Of a stretch of 64,000 bases of DNA, positions 42,506 through 51,316 are shown one piece after another; position 1 is the first letter of the stretch, and the number at the start of each line of letters is the position of its first letter. Location of the stretch: the NCBI RefSeq assembly GCF_025215155.1, contig NZ_JALHAM010000120.1, one strand, 5' to 3'. The translations under genes and the position numbers were made by a program. The notes beneath the pieces are model-generated. The model saw nothing but the letters and a program-made list of their open reading frames with translations. It did not search any database and was not told the DNA's origin. Source of the DNA: Dryocola clanedunensis (lineage in GTDB: Bacteria > Pseudomonadota > Gammaproteobacteria > Enterobacterales > Enterobacteriaceae).

Positions 42506-43198
42506 ATGTATTATCAAAACGACGTTATAAGCTATTTACAGGCTAATAATATCCTCGCCCTGAAGCTCGACCACGCTTTAACAGGCGTTGGAAAAGCGGT
42601 AGCAAATCAAGTTGATATTATAGGATCGGGTGCAAAACGCGCCCTGTATTACACCTCCTGCTTTACGGATGAATACCAGGATGTCTGCCAGCAGCAGAAG
42701 ACGGAGGATATCCGATTCAGAAAGGGTGTTACCCACCTTCTTCAAAACGGCGGTGTCGTCTATGACATGCTGGCAATCTATTTTGAAGAAATATTCCGAT
42801 ATAAAACATCCGATCAATTAGAGCATATCAAACAGATGCTGATGGCGGTGAACGTACATATTGCCGCCAACTCTCTCACCAAGGCAGGGTTCATTCTGGC
42901 TACTGCTACGTCAGTCGCAGTCGGCATGAATATTAATCACGATCTCCGGGCAATCGCTGGACGTTCGGCTGGGACTTTTGTAACGATAGCTGGCCTGTAC
43001 GGCATTGTCCAAAAGGCAGCGGAAAGTGCCAATTGTCTTCGATTCACCTGTCCAAACTATTACTCGGCGTTGTATGCACAAGAATTAGAAATGATGTTTT
43101 TTCTGATAGAGCCTGTATTTCAACGCGCTGGCGCATTTGAAGCCCAGTGGGCATCAGATGACGGCATAGCCGATATCATTACCAGGATGATAAGGTAG
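42506..43198 (+). CDS. Putative membrane-active type VI effector
   Basis: 230 residues, start preceded by GGGAG. No signal peptide. A polar N-terminal ~110 residues precede two hydrophobic, small-residue-rich segments (about 116-143, AGFILATATSVAVGM; 149-171, AGRSAGTFVTIAGLYGIV), then a helical C-terminus. Gly/Ala zippers of this type occur in pore-forming toxins such as Serratia Ssp6. I recognise no exact family. It is followed by a 61-residue membrane protein and an orphan hcp. Lower GC than flanking genes. The effector role is inference from layout. Confidence 0.55.
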   Translation: MYYQNDVISYLQANNILALKLDHALTGVGKAVANQVDIIGSGAKRALYYTSCFTDEYQDVCQQQKTEDIRFRKGVTHLLQNGGVVYDMLAIYFEEIFRYKTSDQLEHIKQMLMAVNVHIAANSLTKAGFILATATSVAVGMNINHDLRAIAGRSAGTFVTIAGLYGIVQKAAESANCLRFTCPNYYSALYAQELEMMFFLIEPVFQRAGAFEAQWASDDGIADIITRMIR

Positions 43199-43204
43199 CT
43201 ATAG

Positions 43205-43390
43205 ATGAGATACGTTAAAAAAATGGTGCAGTGGCTTTGTCAGCAATTATTTGCGCTTTATGGCCCGCCGCTGTGTGTGATCGTATTCGCTGTTCTACAA
43301 CAATTTTTTTTCCCTGATAGTCCCATTTGGCCCGTTGGTTTGTTTTCGATATTTGTAATATATATCTTTGCCCGTTACGTGAAGTGGTAA
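43205..43390 (+). CDS. Small two-helix membrane protein, candidate immunity
   Basis: 61 residues. Two membrane segments (about 18-36 and 41-57) with Lys/Arg at both ends. The ribosome site AAGG overlaps the end of the preceding gene, 6 bp away, so the two are co-translated. An inner-membrane protein next to a putative pore former is the pattern of cognate immunity (compare Sip6 for Ssp6). No family recognised. Confidence 0.5.
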   Translation: MRYVKKMVQWLCQQLFALYGPPLCVIVFAVLQQFFFPDSPIWPVGLFSIFVIYIFARYVKW

Positions 43391-43442
43391 TAACCCAGTA
43401 GTCAAAAACCTACTCTTACGCTCTCATTAATAAGGATATTAT

Positions 43443-43922
43443 ATGTCGACTCCCGCACATTTATGGCTTGAAGATGAAAACGGCTCGCCCATTGTCGGCG
43501 GATGCTTAATGCCGCTGCGTTCAGGCTCCATCGAATTAAAGTCATTTTCCCATGGGGTGACCATTCCCGTAGACCCGAACTGGGGCAAACTCACCGGTAC
43601 ACGTGTTCACCGGCCTGTCGTGATAGTAAAAGAATTCGACCAGACCACCCCCGTGCTGTATCGCGCCGTCTGTGAAGGCCGCACGCTGAAAAAAGCCATT
43701 ATTAAAATGTACCGCATCGTTGAGGCTGGCGTGGAGTCTGAATATTTCAATATCACCCTGGAAAACGTCAAGCTGACGACGGTTTCGCCGTATCTTTCCC
43801 CCAACGGCCTGAGCAATACTCACCTGGAAACGCTCGAGTTACGCTACGAGGCGATCTCCTGGAAGTATACGGAAGGCAACATTATTTATCGCGACACGTG
43901 GAACGATCTCTGCATCGGCTGA
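43443..43922 (+). CDS. Orphan Hcp, type VI secretion tube protein
   Basis: 159 residues. Hcp family: AHLWLEDENGSPIVGG opening, IELKSFSHGVTIPVD, PVVIVKEFDQTTPVLYRAVCEG, YFNITLENVKLTTVSPY and THLETLELRYEAISWKYTEGN. Hexameric rings of Hcp stack into the needle and chaperone small effectors. No other tss genes lie in the window, so a distant T6SS must use it. AAGGAT precedes the ATG. Located just after the putative effector/immunity pair. Confidence 0.92.
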   Translation: MSTPAHLWLEDENGSPIVGGCLMPLRSGSIELKSFSHGVTIPVDPNWGKLTGTRVHRPVVIVKEFDQTTPVLYRAVCEGRTLKKAIIKMYRIVEAGVESEYFNITLENVKLTTVSPYLSPNGLSNTHLETLELRYEAISWKYTEGNIIYRDTWNDLCIG

Positions 43923-43985
43923 CGCTTGCGCAAATTCTTAACGACCACAACTTTTGCGCTCACCGCTTACGATGTAAAAGGAAAA

Positions 43986-44061
43986 GTAGGGTGGATAAGC
44001 GACAGCGCCATCCACCGTTTACACCGATTTGCCGGATGGCGCCAGGGCTAATCCGGCCTAC
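43986..44061. repeat. BIME between hcp and rhaM
   Basis: REP pair: GGTGGATAAGCGACAGCGCCATCCACC and GCCGGATGGCGCCAGGGC/TAATCCGGC. It closes the low-GC hcp segment, as the BIME at 42283 opens it. Confidence 0.85.
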
Positions 44062-44073
44062 AGGTTCAAATCA

Positions 44074-44388
44074 TTACTCTAAATAAAACACTTCTTTTAA
44101 TTCCGCGCTCACCGGGCTGTTGTCCGGGTTGCTCGGCATAATTTCGCTCATGTGCTGCCACCAGCGCTGGCAGACTTCGGTCTGGGCGACGGCGTTCCAG
44201 CGGGCTTCCGACTCTATCTCTACCGTTGCAAAAAGCAGATGGCGTTCGGCATCAAGATAAATAGCGTAGTGATGAGCACCGTGCTGTTTAAGTACCGCCT
44301 CCAGCTCCGGCCAAATCGGCGTATGGCGGCGCTGATATTCTTCATGGGCATCGGGGTTTACCTGCATCACAAATGCTTTGCGTATCAT
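44074..44388 (-). CDS. rhaM: L-rhamnose mutarotase RhaM
   Basis: 104 residues, the E. coli RhaM (YiiL) length. A ferredoxin-like fold with the catalytic His in HHYAIYLD and conserved WPELE, ENxxxHLLFATVE and WW motifs. It interconverts alpha and beta anomers of rhamnose to feed RhaA. It overlaps fucO by 4 bp and is the last gene of the minus-strand rha operon. Confidence 0.95.
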   Translation of the reverse strand: MIRKAFVMQVNPDAHEEYQRRHTPIWPELEAVLKQHGAHHYAIYLDAERHLLFATVEIESEARWNAVAQTEVCQRWWQHMSEIMPSNPDNSPVSAELKEVFYLE

Positions 44389-45533
44389 AAAGCCTCCAGA
44401 TAGAGCTCGCGCACCTCTTCACGGGTGGCGGTACGTGGGTTACACGGCGCGCACGGGTCGGCGAGGGCTTTATCTAACCAGCCTTCAATGTCCGACGACT
44501 TCACGCCGAGCTGGCTGAAGCCGGACGGAATACCGACGCGGGCGGAAAGGGCGCGGATCGCCTCGATCGCTTTGTGGCTCGCCTGATCCTCATTCATCCC
44601 GTGGATGTTCACGCCCATGGCTGAGGCGACCTGCGCAAAGCGCGCAACGGCCTGCGGGCGGTTAAAGGCTTCGATAATCGGCAGCAGGATGGCGTTGCAG
44701 ACGCCGTGGGGCAGGTTGTGCGTGGCGCCGGGCTGATGCGCCAGCGCGTGCACCAGGCCAAGGCCCGCGCTGTTGAACGCCATCCCCGCCAGGTACTGCC
44801 CGTAAGCCATCATCTCGCGCGCTTCAAGGTTATGTCCGTCATCCACGGCCTTCGGCAGCCAGGTGCTGATTAATCGAATTGCCTCCAGCGCGTTGGCGTC
44901 GGTGAGCGGGTGCGCGCCGACCGAAACATAGGCTTCTACCGCGTGGGTCAGCGCATCCATGCCCGTTGCGGCGGTGACGCTGGCCGGAATATCCAGCATC
45001 ACGCTCGCATCGTCCACAGCGATATCGGGGATGATGTTTGAGTCGATAATGACCTCTTTCACCTGGCGCTGCGAGTCGATGATCACCGCGTTGCTGGTCA
45101 TCTCCGCCGCCGTTCCTGCCGTGCTGTTAATCGCCACCAGCGGCACGCCCGCGTTAACCACTTTGCCTACGCCGGAATAGGCGGTAGACGGGCCGGGGTT
45201 GGCGGTCAGGATCTTCACCGCTTTGGCCGTGTCGATTGGGCTGCCGCCGCCGAAGGCGATGATGTAGTCACAGTCTGCCGCCCGGTGCGCGGCAAACCCC
45301 TTCTGCACCAGCTCCTCGGTCGGGTTCGGAAAGACCCCGTCAAACAGCTCGTAAGAGAGCTGATGAGCGTCCAGCGCGGTGAACAGGCTGTCGAGCAGCC
45401 CCATTTTCACCAGCTGACCGTCGGTGACGACCAGCGCTTTGCCCCAGTTTTTTCCCGCAACCAGCTTAACCATATCGCCGATTGCGCCCGCGCCGTGAAG
45501 GCTGATTTTTGGTAAGGCCAACATAAAGCTCAT
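44385..45533 (-). CDS. fucO: Lactaldehyde reductase FucO
   Basis: 382 residues from ATG 45533 (AAGGAAAA upstream), the E. coli FucO length. Iron-dependent group III alcohol dehydrogenase: GGGSPIDTAKA for NAD, and metal His residues in GMDALTHAVEAY, LAHQPGATHNLPHG. It reduces L-lactaldehyde from rhamnulose-1-phosphate cleavage to 1,2-propanediol. In E. coli fucO sits in the fucose operon; here it is part of the rhamnose operon. Confidence 0.94.
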   Translation of the reverse strand: MSFMLALPKISLHGAGAIGDMVKLVAGKNWGKALVVTDGQLVKMGLLDSLFTALDAHQLSYELFDGVFPNPTEELVQKGFAAHRAADCDYIIAFGGGSPIDTAKAVKILTANPGPSTAYSGVGKVVNAGVPLVAINSTAGTAAEMTSNAVIIDSQRQVKEVIIDSNIIPDIAVDDASVMLDIPASVTAATGMDALTHAVEAYVSVGAHPLTDANALEAIRLISTWLPKAVDDGHNLEAREMMAYGQYLAGMAFNSAGLGLVHALAHQPGATHNLPHGVCNAILLPIIEAFNRPQAVARFAQVASAMGVNIHGMNEDQASHKAIEAIRALSARVGIPSGFSQLGVKSSDIEGWLDKALADPCAPCNPRTATREEVRELYLEAL

Positions 45534-45592
45534 TGTTATTTTCCTTAATATTGCAGTTTTTGAATTCTTGTTCGCTCCCCTCCAGGGTAAGC

Positions 45593-45664
45593 GTAGGGCG
45601 GGTAAGCAATGCGTCACCCGCCGAAAATTTAGTGCTGGATGACGCTGCGCTTATCCACCCTACG
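45593..45664. repeat. BIME overlapping the permease gene end
   Basis: GGCGGGTAAGCAATGCGTCACCCGCC and TGGATGACGCTGCGC/TTATCCACCC. The second REP lies inside the 3' end of the permease gene (to 45629), supplying its last dozen codons. Confidence 0.85.
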
Positions 45665-46654
45665 TTGTATTAAGCGCCGGGTAAGAATCGGCAGGGAAAT
45701 CACCACGATCAGCATCAGGCCGACGATAATCGACATCACGATGCCCGGCACGTTGAGCAGGCTCAGGCCGAAGGTCACCAGCCCCATCAGGAAGGCGGCG
45801 ATAACTACCCCGGTGATGCTGCCGGAGCCGCCAAGAATATTGACGCCGCCCAGCACCGCCATGGTCACCACGGCAAGCTCCCAGCCCATGGCAATCGTCG
45901 GCCTGGTGCTGCCTAACCTTGAGGTCAACAGCACCGCCGCAAGTCCGGCCATCACGCCGACCAGCACGAAAAGGATCATGTTGTGCCGCTTGACGTTGAT
46001 GCCGGAATACCATGCGCCGGTCGGGTTATTGCCGATGGCGTAGGTGCGGCGGCCGAAGTTGGTTTTGTGCAGCAGGAAGGCGAACGCGCCTGCCAGCACG
46101 ATAAACAGCGTGAACTCAAACGACAGCGCGCCCCACACGTAGCCCTGCCCGAACCACGCGAAGCTCTCAGGCCAGGTGTTCAGCGCCTGGTCGCCGAGCA
46201 GAATGTAGGTGATGCCGCGGTACAGGCTCATGGTGCCGATGGTGATGACGATGGACGACAGGTTAAAGCGCGTCACCAGCCAGCCGTTGAACAGGCCGCA
46301 AAGCAGCCCGACGCCCAGCCCCACGCAGACCAGCAGCGGCGTATCCATGCCCGCCTGGGCGCAGAAGCCCATCGCCGTGGAGCTGAGCGCAATAGTGGAA
46401 GCGACGGACAGGTCAATCTCCCGCGCGATAATCAGCATGGCCATCGGCAGCACGATGATCGCTTTCTCGGTGAAGTTGAAGGTGGCGTCCGACAGGTTCC
46501 AGATGTTCAGGAAATAGGGAGAAGCCAGCGCGTTCGCCGCAAATACCGTCAGCGTCACCGCCAGCAGGAACGTTTCCCAGCACAGCAGCTTTTTAAAGCG
46601 CGAGTCGGGACGGGCGACGGGGGCCGCCTGCTCAGAGATCAGCGTTTTATTCAT
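45629..46654 (-). CDS. Rhamnose-type ABC transporter permease (RhaQ-like)
   Basis: 341 residues, BPD_transp_2 family, about nine membrane segments (AIIVLPMAMLIIAREIDLSVAS, GLFNGWLVTRFNLSSIVITIGTMS are the core). Paired with the permease at 46651. The C-terminal tail RRVDKRSVIQH is read straight from a REP sequence. Overlaps its neighbour by 4 bp. The rhamnose assignment comes from context and resemblance to the Rhizobium rhaPQ pair. Confidence 0.86.
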   Translation of the reverse strand: MNKTLISEQAAPVARPDSRFKKLLCWETFLLAVTLTVFAANALASPYFLNIWNLSDATFNFTEKAIIVLPMAMLIIAREIDLSVASTIALSSTAMGFCAQAGMDTPLLVCVGLGVGLLCGLFNGWLVTRFNLSSIVITIGTMSLYRGITYILLGDQALNTWPESFAWFGQGYVWGALSFEFTLFIVLAGAFAFLLHKTNFGRRTYAIGNNPTGAWYSGINVKRHNMILFVLVGVMAGLAAVLLTSRLGSTRPTIAMGWELAVVTMAVLGGVNILGGSGSITGVVIAAFLMGLVTFGLSLLNVPGIVMSIIVGLMLIVVISLPILTRRLIQRRVDKRSVIQH

Positions 46655-47655
46655 GGTTTCACCGCCTCTTTTTGTCGGGAAAGCGCGACGTCGCGCAGAA
46701 TCAGCCTGTCTTTACGCTTGTTGCCGCGCTCGTTGAGCAGCACCGCAATCACAATCACCGCCCCGGAAATCGCCATCTGCCAGAACGGCGAGACGCCGAT
46801 CACCGGCAGCGCGTTGTTGATAACGCCGAGGAACAGCGCGCCAAACAGGCAGCCCAGCACGCGGCCAGTGCCGCCCATGGTGCTGATGCCACCAATCACG
46901 CAGGCTGCGACGATTTGCAGTTCAAAACCGTTAGCCACGTCAACATACGCAACGGCAAAGCGCGAAATCCATAGGTAGCCGCAGAATCCCGCCAGCGCGC
47001 CGCTCAGGCTGAAGCTGATGAACTGCATTTTTCCGGCGTTGATGCCCGTGTAGTACGCGGCGGTGGCGTTGCCTCCGGCGGTGTACATCGCGCGCCCGGT
47101 GCGGCTGTAGCGCAGGACGTAACCAACCAGCAGCAGGGCCGCCACGGCGCACCAGCTCAGCAGCGGCATTCCCAGCACGGCGGTGCGCGGCAGCGCCAGG
47201 AAACCGGCGCTCATCTGGTGGGCGTTGATCCAGCCGCCGTTGGTCAGCAGGAAGATAATCCCCCGGAAGATGCTCATGGTGCCGAGCGTCACGACAATCG
47301 CCGGGATGCCGAGCTTCCAGACCAGCAGCCCGTTGATGATGCCCATCAGCAGGCCGAGCAGGGTGGCGATAACCAGCAGCACGGCGACGGGGATCTCAGG
47401 ATGATGGAAGTTGAGCAGGGCGACACACATGCCGGTCAGCGCCAGGTTGGCCGCCATCGACAGGTCGATGCCCCTGGTGAGCAGCACCATCATCTGGCCG
47501 AGCGCGAGAATAATCAGAATGGACGTGTCGTTGAACATTTCCACCAGGTTGGACGGCGCGAGGAACGACGGCGCGCGGCTGCCAATCGCCAGCACCATCA
47601 GCACGATGACCCCGGCGAGCAGGGCCTCACGATGTTTAAGCAGGGTCTGCCACAT
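46651..47655 (-). CDS. Rhamnose-type ABC transporter permease (RhaP-like)
   Basis: 334 residues from ATG 47655 (GAGGCGGC upstream). Sugar-type inner-membrane permease; LGQMMVLLTRGIDLSMAANLALTGM and GIINGLLVWKLGIPAIVVTLGTMS are typical. Forms a heterodimer with the product of 45629. It starts one base after the ATPase stop. Confidence 0.87.
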   Translation of the reverse strand: MWQTLLKHREALLAGVIVLMVLAIGSRAPSFLAPSNLVEMFNDTSILIILALGQMMVLLTRGIDLSMAANLALTGMCVALLNFHHPEIPVAVLLVIATLLGLLMGIINGLLVWKLGIPAIVVTLGTMSIFRGIIFLLTNGGWINAHQMSAGFLALPRTAVLGMPLLSWCAVAALLLVGYVLRYSRTGRAMYTAGGNATAAYYTGINAGKMQFISFSLSGALAGFCGYLWISRFAVAYVDVANGFELQIVAACVIGGISTMGGTGRVLGCLFGALFLGVINNALPVIGVSPFWQMAISGAVIVIAVLLNERGNKRKDRLILRDVALSRQKEAVKP

Positions 47656-47656
47656 G

Positions 47657-49168
47657 TTATGCCGCCTCCTCGCCCACGCCGCTGGCGGCGCTGACGATAG
47701 TCTCCGCGCTCGCCTCACCGGCCCTGTACTCCGCCACCATCAGCCCTTCGTGCATGACGATAATCCGGTCGGCCATGCCCATCACCTCCGGCAGCTCCGA
47801 CGACACCATGATCACCGCCAGCCCCTGGCCGACCAGCTCGGACATAAACTGGTGCACCGCCGCCTTCGAGCCGATATCAATGCCCTTGGTTGGCTCGTCC
47901 AGAATGATGACGGCAGGTCTGGTCGCCAGCCATTTGCCGATCACCACCTTCTGCTGGTTGCCGCCGGACAGGGTTTCGACCGGCTGCCGCCAGCTTGAGG
48001 CTTTGACCTGGAGCCGCTTCGCATATTCATCCGCCAGCGCCCATTCCCGGGCGTCGTTGAGCACGCCGTTTGGGTTGAGGCGGGAAAGCTGCGGCAGGCT
48101 GATGTTCTGGCTGATGGGCAGCCCGATAATCGCCCCCTGCTTCTGGCGCTCTTCCGGCACGCAGACAATCCCGGCCCTGATGGCGTCCGCGGGCTGGCTG
48201 AACTGCCTCGGCTGCCCGTTGAGGCGGATTTCGCCGTGGCTCGGACGTGACACGCCGGACAGCGCCTGCATCAGCTCCGTGCGCCCGGCGCCGACCAGGC
48301 CGTAGAAACCGAGGATTTCCCCTTTGCGCAGGGTGAAATTGATGTGCGCGAACTCCGTTGGGTGACAGAGATCTTTCACCTCCAGCACCGTTTCGCCCGG
48401 TTCGCAGGACGTTTTCGGGTACGCGTGGCTGATCTCGCGCCCGACCATCATCGTCACCATGCGCTCTTCGCTGATGTCGCTGATTTGCCCGGAGCCGATA
48501 TATACGCCGTCGCGCAGGATGGTGTAGTGGTCGGCAATCGCAAAAATTTCGTCGAACTTGTGCGAGATAAACAGGATGGCTTTGCCTTCGCGCTTCAGGC
48601 GTCCGACGATCTGGTAGAACTCAACGATTTCATGCTGCGAAAGGGCGGCGGTTGGCTCATCCAGAATCACCACCTGGGCGTCGAACGACAGCGCGCGGGC
48701 AATCGCCACCATATGGCGCTGGGCGATGCTCAGGGTTTTCAGCGTGGCGCGGGGGTCTATCTGCACTTCAAGGCGAGCGAGGAGATCCCGCGCCTGCCGG
48801 TGCATGGCGGGCCAGTCAAGCTTCTTAAACAGGCCGCGATACAGATAGTGGCCGACAAAAATGTTTTCGGTGACCGTCAGCTCGTCAAAGAGCACGGTTT
48901 CCTGATGGATCGCGGTGATGCCGACCTTGTGCGCCGACTCCGGGTTGGGCAGCGTAATCGGGATCGCTTTATAGAGCAGCTCGCCCTCTTCGGGCTGGTA
49001 AATTCCGGTCATCACTTTGACCAGCGTTGATTTGCCCGCGCCGTTCTCACCGATAAGCGCGGTGACTTTGCCCGGCCACAGGTCGAGATGAACGTTTTCA
49101 AGGGCGCGCACGCCGGGGAACAGTTTGGTTATCCCCCTGAGTGACAGCAGCGGTGTGGTAACTGTCAT
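47657..49168 (-). CDS. Sugar ABC transporter ATPase (rhamnose, double NBD)
   Basis: 503 residues from ATG 49168 (GGGGAATTT upstream). Two tandem nucleotide-binding domains as in RbsA/XylG: Walker A GENGAGKST in the first, GLVGAGRTE in the second (degenerate, as usual), signatures LSIAQRHMVAIARAL and LSGGNQQKVVIGKWL, Walker B VVILDEPTAAL and VIILDEPTKGID. It drives rhamnose uptake from the cytoplasmic side. Confidence 0.9.
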   Translation of the reverse strand: MTVTTPLLSLRGITKLFPGVRALENVHLDLWPGKVTALIGENGAGKSTLVKVMTGIYQPEEGELLYKAIPITLPNPESAHKVGITAIHQETVLFDELTVTENIFVGHYLYRGLFKKLDWPAMHRQARDLLARLEVQIDPRATLKTLSIAQRHMVAIARALSFDAQVVILDEPTAALSQHEIVEFYQIVGRLKREGKAILFISHKFDEIFAIADHYTILRDGVYIGSGQISDISEERMVTMMVGREISHAYPKTSCEPGETVLEVKDLCHPTEFAHINFTLRKGEILGFYGLVGAGRTELMQALSGVSRPSHGEIRLNGQPRQFSQPADAIRAGIVCVPEERQKQGAIIGLPISQNISLPQLSRLNPNGVLNDAREWALADEYAKRLQVKASSWRQPVETLSGGNQQKVVIGKWLATRPAVIILDEPTKGIDIGSKAAVHQFMSELVGQGLAVIMVSSELPEVMGMADRIIVMHEGLMVAEYRAGEASAETIVSAASGVGEEAA

Positions 49169-49197
49169 CGTAAATTCCCCATCCAGAATGCACAAAA

Positions 49198-49272
49198 TGG
49201 TGGATGGCGCTGGCGCTTATCCACCCTACATTGAGCCGCGCAGGGCGGGTAAGCGAAGGGCTACCCGCCGAA
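49198..49272. repeat. BIME between binding-protein and ATPase genes
   Basis: GGTGGATGGCGCTGGCGC/TTATCCACC and GGCGGGTAAGCGAAGGGC/TACCCGCC. Probably stabilises the abundant binding-protein message, which precedes it on the minus strand. Confidence 0.85.
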
Positions 49273-49277
49273 CACAA

Positions 49278-50270
49278 TCAGAAAATTTTGGAGAACTTAT
49301 CGATGTTGCTGGCGTCGTAAACAAAGGGTTCGGCCATCGCGCCGCTGCCGTCGGCGTCGAGCTTAACCTTGCCCAGCTTGCCCATGCTGGCTTCGGTTTT
49401 GGTGGCGCTGCCTTTGACTAAGTCATCCGCCAGGTAGGTTGCCGCGTAGCCCAGGTCGATAGGGTTCCAGATGGCGAAGCTTTTTGACGCGCCGGATTTC
49501 ACCGCGCCCGCCATCTCAGACGGCAGGCCGAGGCCGGTCACGTAAACCTTGCCGATTTTGCCCTGGTCTTTCACCGCCTGCGCGGCGGCAACGATGCCCA
49601 CCGAGGACGGGGAAACGATGACTTTCAGGTCAGGGTAAGATTTCAGCAGGCCGACGGTTTCGCGGTAGCTCTTGTCGGACAGGTCGTCGCCGTAGGCCAC
49701 GGTCACCAGGTTGACGGACGGGTACTTCGGCAGCACCTTTTTCATCTCCGCAATCCAGATGTTCTGGTTGGTGGAGGTCGGCGTCGCGCTTAATACCGCC
49801 ACGTCGCCTTTTTCGACGTTCATCGCCTTCAGCGCGTCGGCGGCGAGCCTGACGTTGGTTTCGCCAATCAGCGCGTTATTGGAGGGATTAAGGTGGATCT
49901 GACGGCCCTCTTTCGCCACGCCGGAATCCCAGGAGACGACTTTGATGCCGCGCTGCATGGCTTTTTTCAGCACCGGGACAAGGGCGTCCGGGTCGTTGGC
50001 GGAAATGGCGATGGCGTCAACGCCCTGAGCGATCAGGCCGTTGAGTACTTCAATCTGTGCTTCTGCGGTAGTGGTCGTCGGGCCGGTGTAAATGACTTTC
50101 ACATCCCCCAGCTCTTTGGCGGCTTCCTGCGCCCCCACGTTCGCTGCTTCAAAGAAACCGTTGCCGAGGGATTTCGCAACCAGCGCGATCTTCACTTCGG
50201 CAAGGGCAGAACCGGACAACGCCAGTGCGGCAACGGTGAGTGTACAGCCTACTATTGCTTTAATTTTCAT
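49278..50270 (-). CDS. Rhamnose-type ABC transporter binding protein
   Basis: 330 residues with a signal peptide (cleavage after ALA, residue 24-25). Peripla_BP_4 sugar-binding fold: KIALVAKSLGNGFFEAANVGAQEAA, LNGLIAQGVDAIAISANDP, and VVSWDSGVAKEGR. GGAGTATAAGCT precedes the ATG. It resembles RhaS of the Rhizobium rhamnose transporter (not the AraC-type RhaS). Encoded between rhaD and the ATPase gene. Confidence 0.87.
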   Translation of the reverse strand: MKIKAIVGCTLTVAALALSGSALAEVKIALVAKSLGNGFFEAANVGAQEAAKELGDVKVIYTGPTTTTAEAQIEVLNGLIAQGVDAIAISANDPDALVPVLKKAMQRGIKVVSWDSGVAKEGRQIHLNPSNNALIGETNVRLAADALKAMNVEKGDVAVLSATPTSTNQNIWIAEMKKVLPKYPSVNLVTVAYGDDLSDKSYRETVGLLKSYPDLKVIVSPSSVGIVAAAQAVKDQGKIGKVYVTGLGLPSEMAGAVKSGASKSFAIWNPIDLGYAATYLADDLVKGSATKTEASMGKLGKVKLDADGSGAMAEPFVYDASNIDKFSKIF

Positions 50271-50335
50271 AGCTTATACTCCACGGGTAGGGACAGTTTG
50301 CAGGTGTTTTTTATTTTTATTCACGGTACTTTTTG

Positions 50336-50390
50336 TCGGATGACGCTGCGCTTATCCGACCTACAAAGAAAATGCAGCGCCATCCAACGT
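50336..50390. repeat. REP element between rhaD and the binding-protein gene
   Basis: GTCGGATGACGCTGCGC/TTATCCGAC hairpin plus a partial second unit (AGCGCCATCCAACG). Confidence 0.75.
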
Positions 50391-50398
50391 TTACAGAC

Positions 50399-51223
50399 TT
50401 AAAGCTCTAAAGCACTTGCCAGCGGCGTGACGCCAAAACGTTTACCTAGCGCGATAAGCTCATCGCGAGAGATGGTCTGTTTCATGCCGCCCATCGAAAT
50501 CACCTTCACCAGCACCTCTGCCGACTTCTCGGCGGTGTCGATCAGCCCAAAGGCCTCGTCGAACGTCGGGCCGCTGCCGAAAACGCCGTGGAACGGCCAC
50601 AGCACCAGCGAGTGTTTCTGCATCTGGCCTGCGGTGGCGTCGCCGATCTCGTCGGTGCCCGGCACCATCCACGGCAGAATGCCCACGCCGTCCGGGAAGA
50701 CCACCAGACATTCGGTACTGCCTTCCCACAGCTTACGGGTGATGACGTCGGTGTCGTTTTCCAGCACGTAGGTCAGGGCAATCAGGTTGGTGGCGTGGCA
50801 GTGCATGATCACGCGGTCTTTTCCATCGGTAACCTTCTTGCGCACGCAGTGCGACTGGAAGTGCGACGCCAGCTCCGAGGTCGGCACCGCTTCGTTTTCC
50901 AGCCCCCACAAAATGTGGTAGCCGGTGCCCTTGTTGTCCACTTTTACCACGCCGATATTTGCCGCCGGGTCGAGCTGCACGTTGCGGAAGAACTTGCCGG
51001 AGCCGGTGACGATAAACGGCGTGTTGGCAAGATCCGGCATCTGCTGGCTCAGCTTGATGTAGCGCGGTGCGGCGTGGAAATCGTCCGTGAACGGCGCAAT
51101 GTCCGCCTCGTCAAGACGCATGGTGATGTTGCCGCCGTTGCGCTCGTCCCAGCCCTTCAGCCAGGCGTCGCTGGTCGCTTTGATCATGCCTTCAACAAAC
51201 CAGGCGTTAAGGATGTTCTGCAT
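50399..51223 (-). CDS. rhaD: Rhamnulose-1-phosphate aldolase RhaD
   Basis: 274 residues from ATG 51223 (AGGAAAATACT upstream), the E. coli length. Class II aldolase; zinc His residues in MHCHATNL and the distal segment WPFHGVF. It cleaves L-rhamnulose-1-phosphate to DHAP and L-lactaldehyde. An upstream in-frame extension to 51304 runs through a REP and is rejected. Confidence 0.96.
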   Translation of the reverse strand: MQNILNAWFVEGMIKATSDAWLKGWDERNGGNITMRLDEADIAPFTDDFHAAPRYIKLSQQMPDLANTPFIVTGSGKFFRNVQLDPAANIGVVKVDNKGTGYHILWGLENEAVPTSELASHFQSHCVRKKVTDGKDRVIMHCHATNLIALTYVLENDTDVITRKLWEGSTECLVVFPDGVGILPWMVPGTDEIGDATAGQMQKHSLVLWPFHGVFGSGPTFDEAFGLIDTAEKSAEVLVKVISMGGMKQTISRDELIALGKRFGVTPLASALEL

Positions 51224-51241
51224 AGTATTTTCCTGTCTGAA

Positions 51242-51310
51242 CTGGCGGATAAGCGCAACGCCATCCACCGATAAGTTTTTGTAGGGTGGATAAGCGCAGC
51301 CCATCCACCG
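51242..51310. repeat. BIME between rhaA and rhaD
   Basis: GGCGGATAAGCGCAACGCCATCCACC and GGTGGATAAGCGCAGCCCATCCACC, two REP units in the 93-bp gap. Confidence 0.85.
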
Positions 51311-51316
51311 ACTCTC

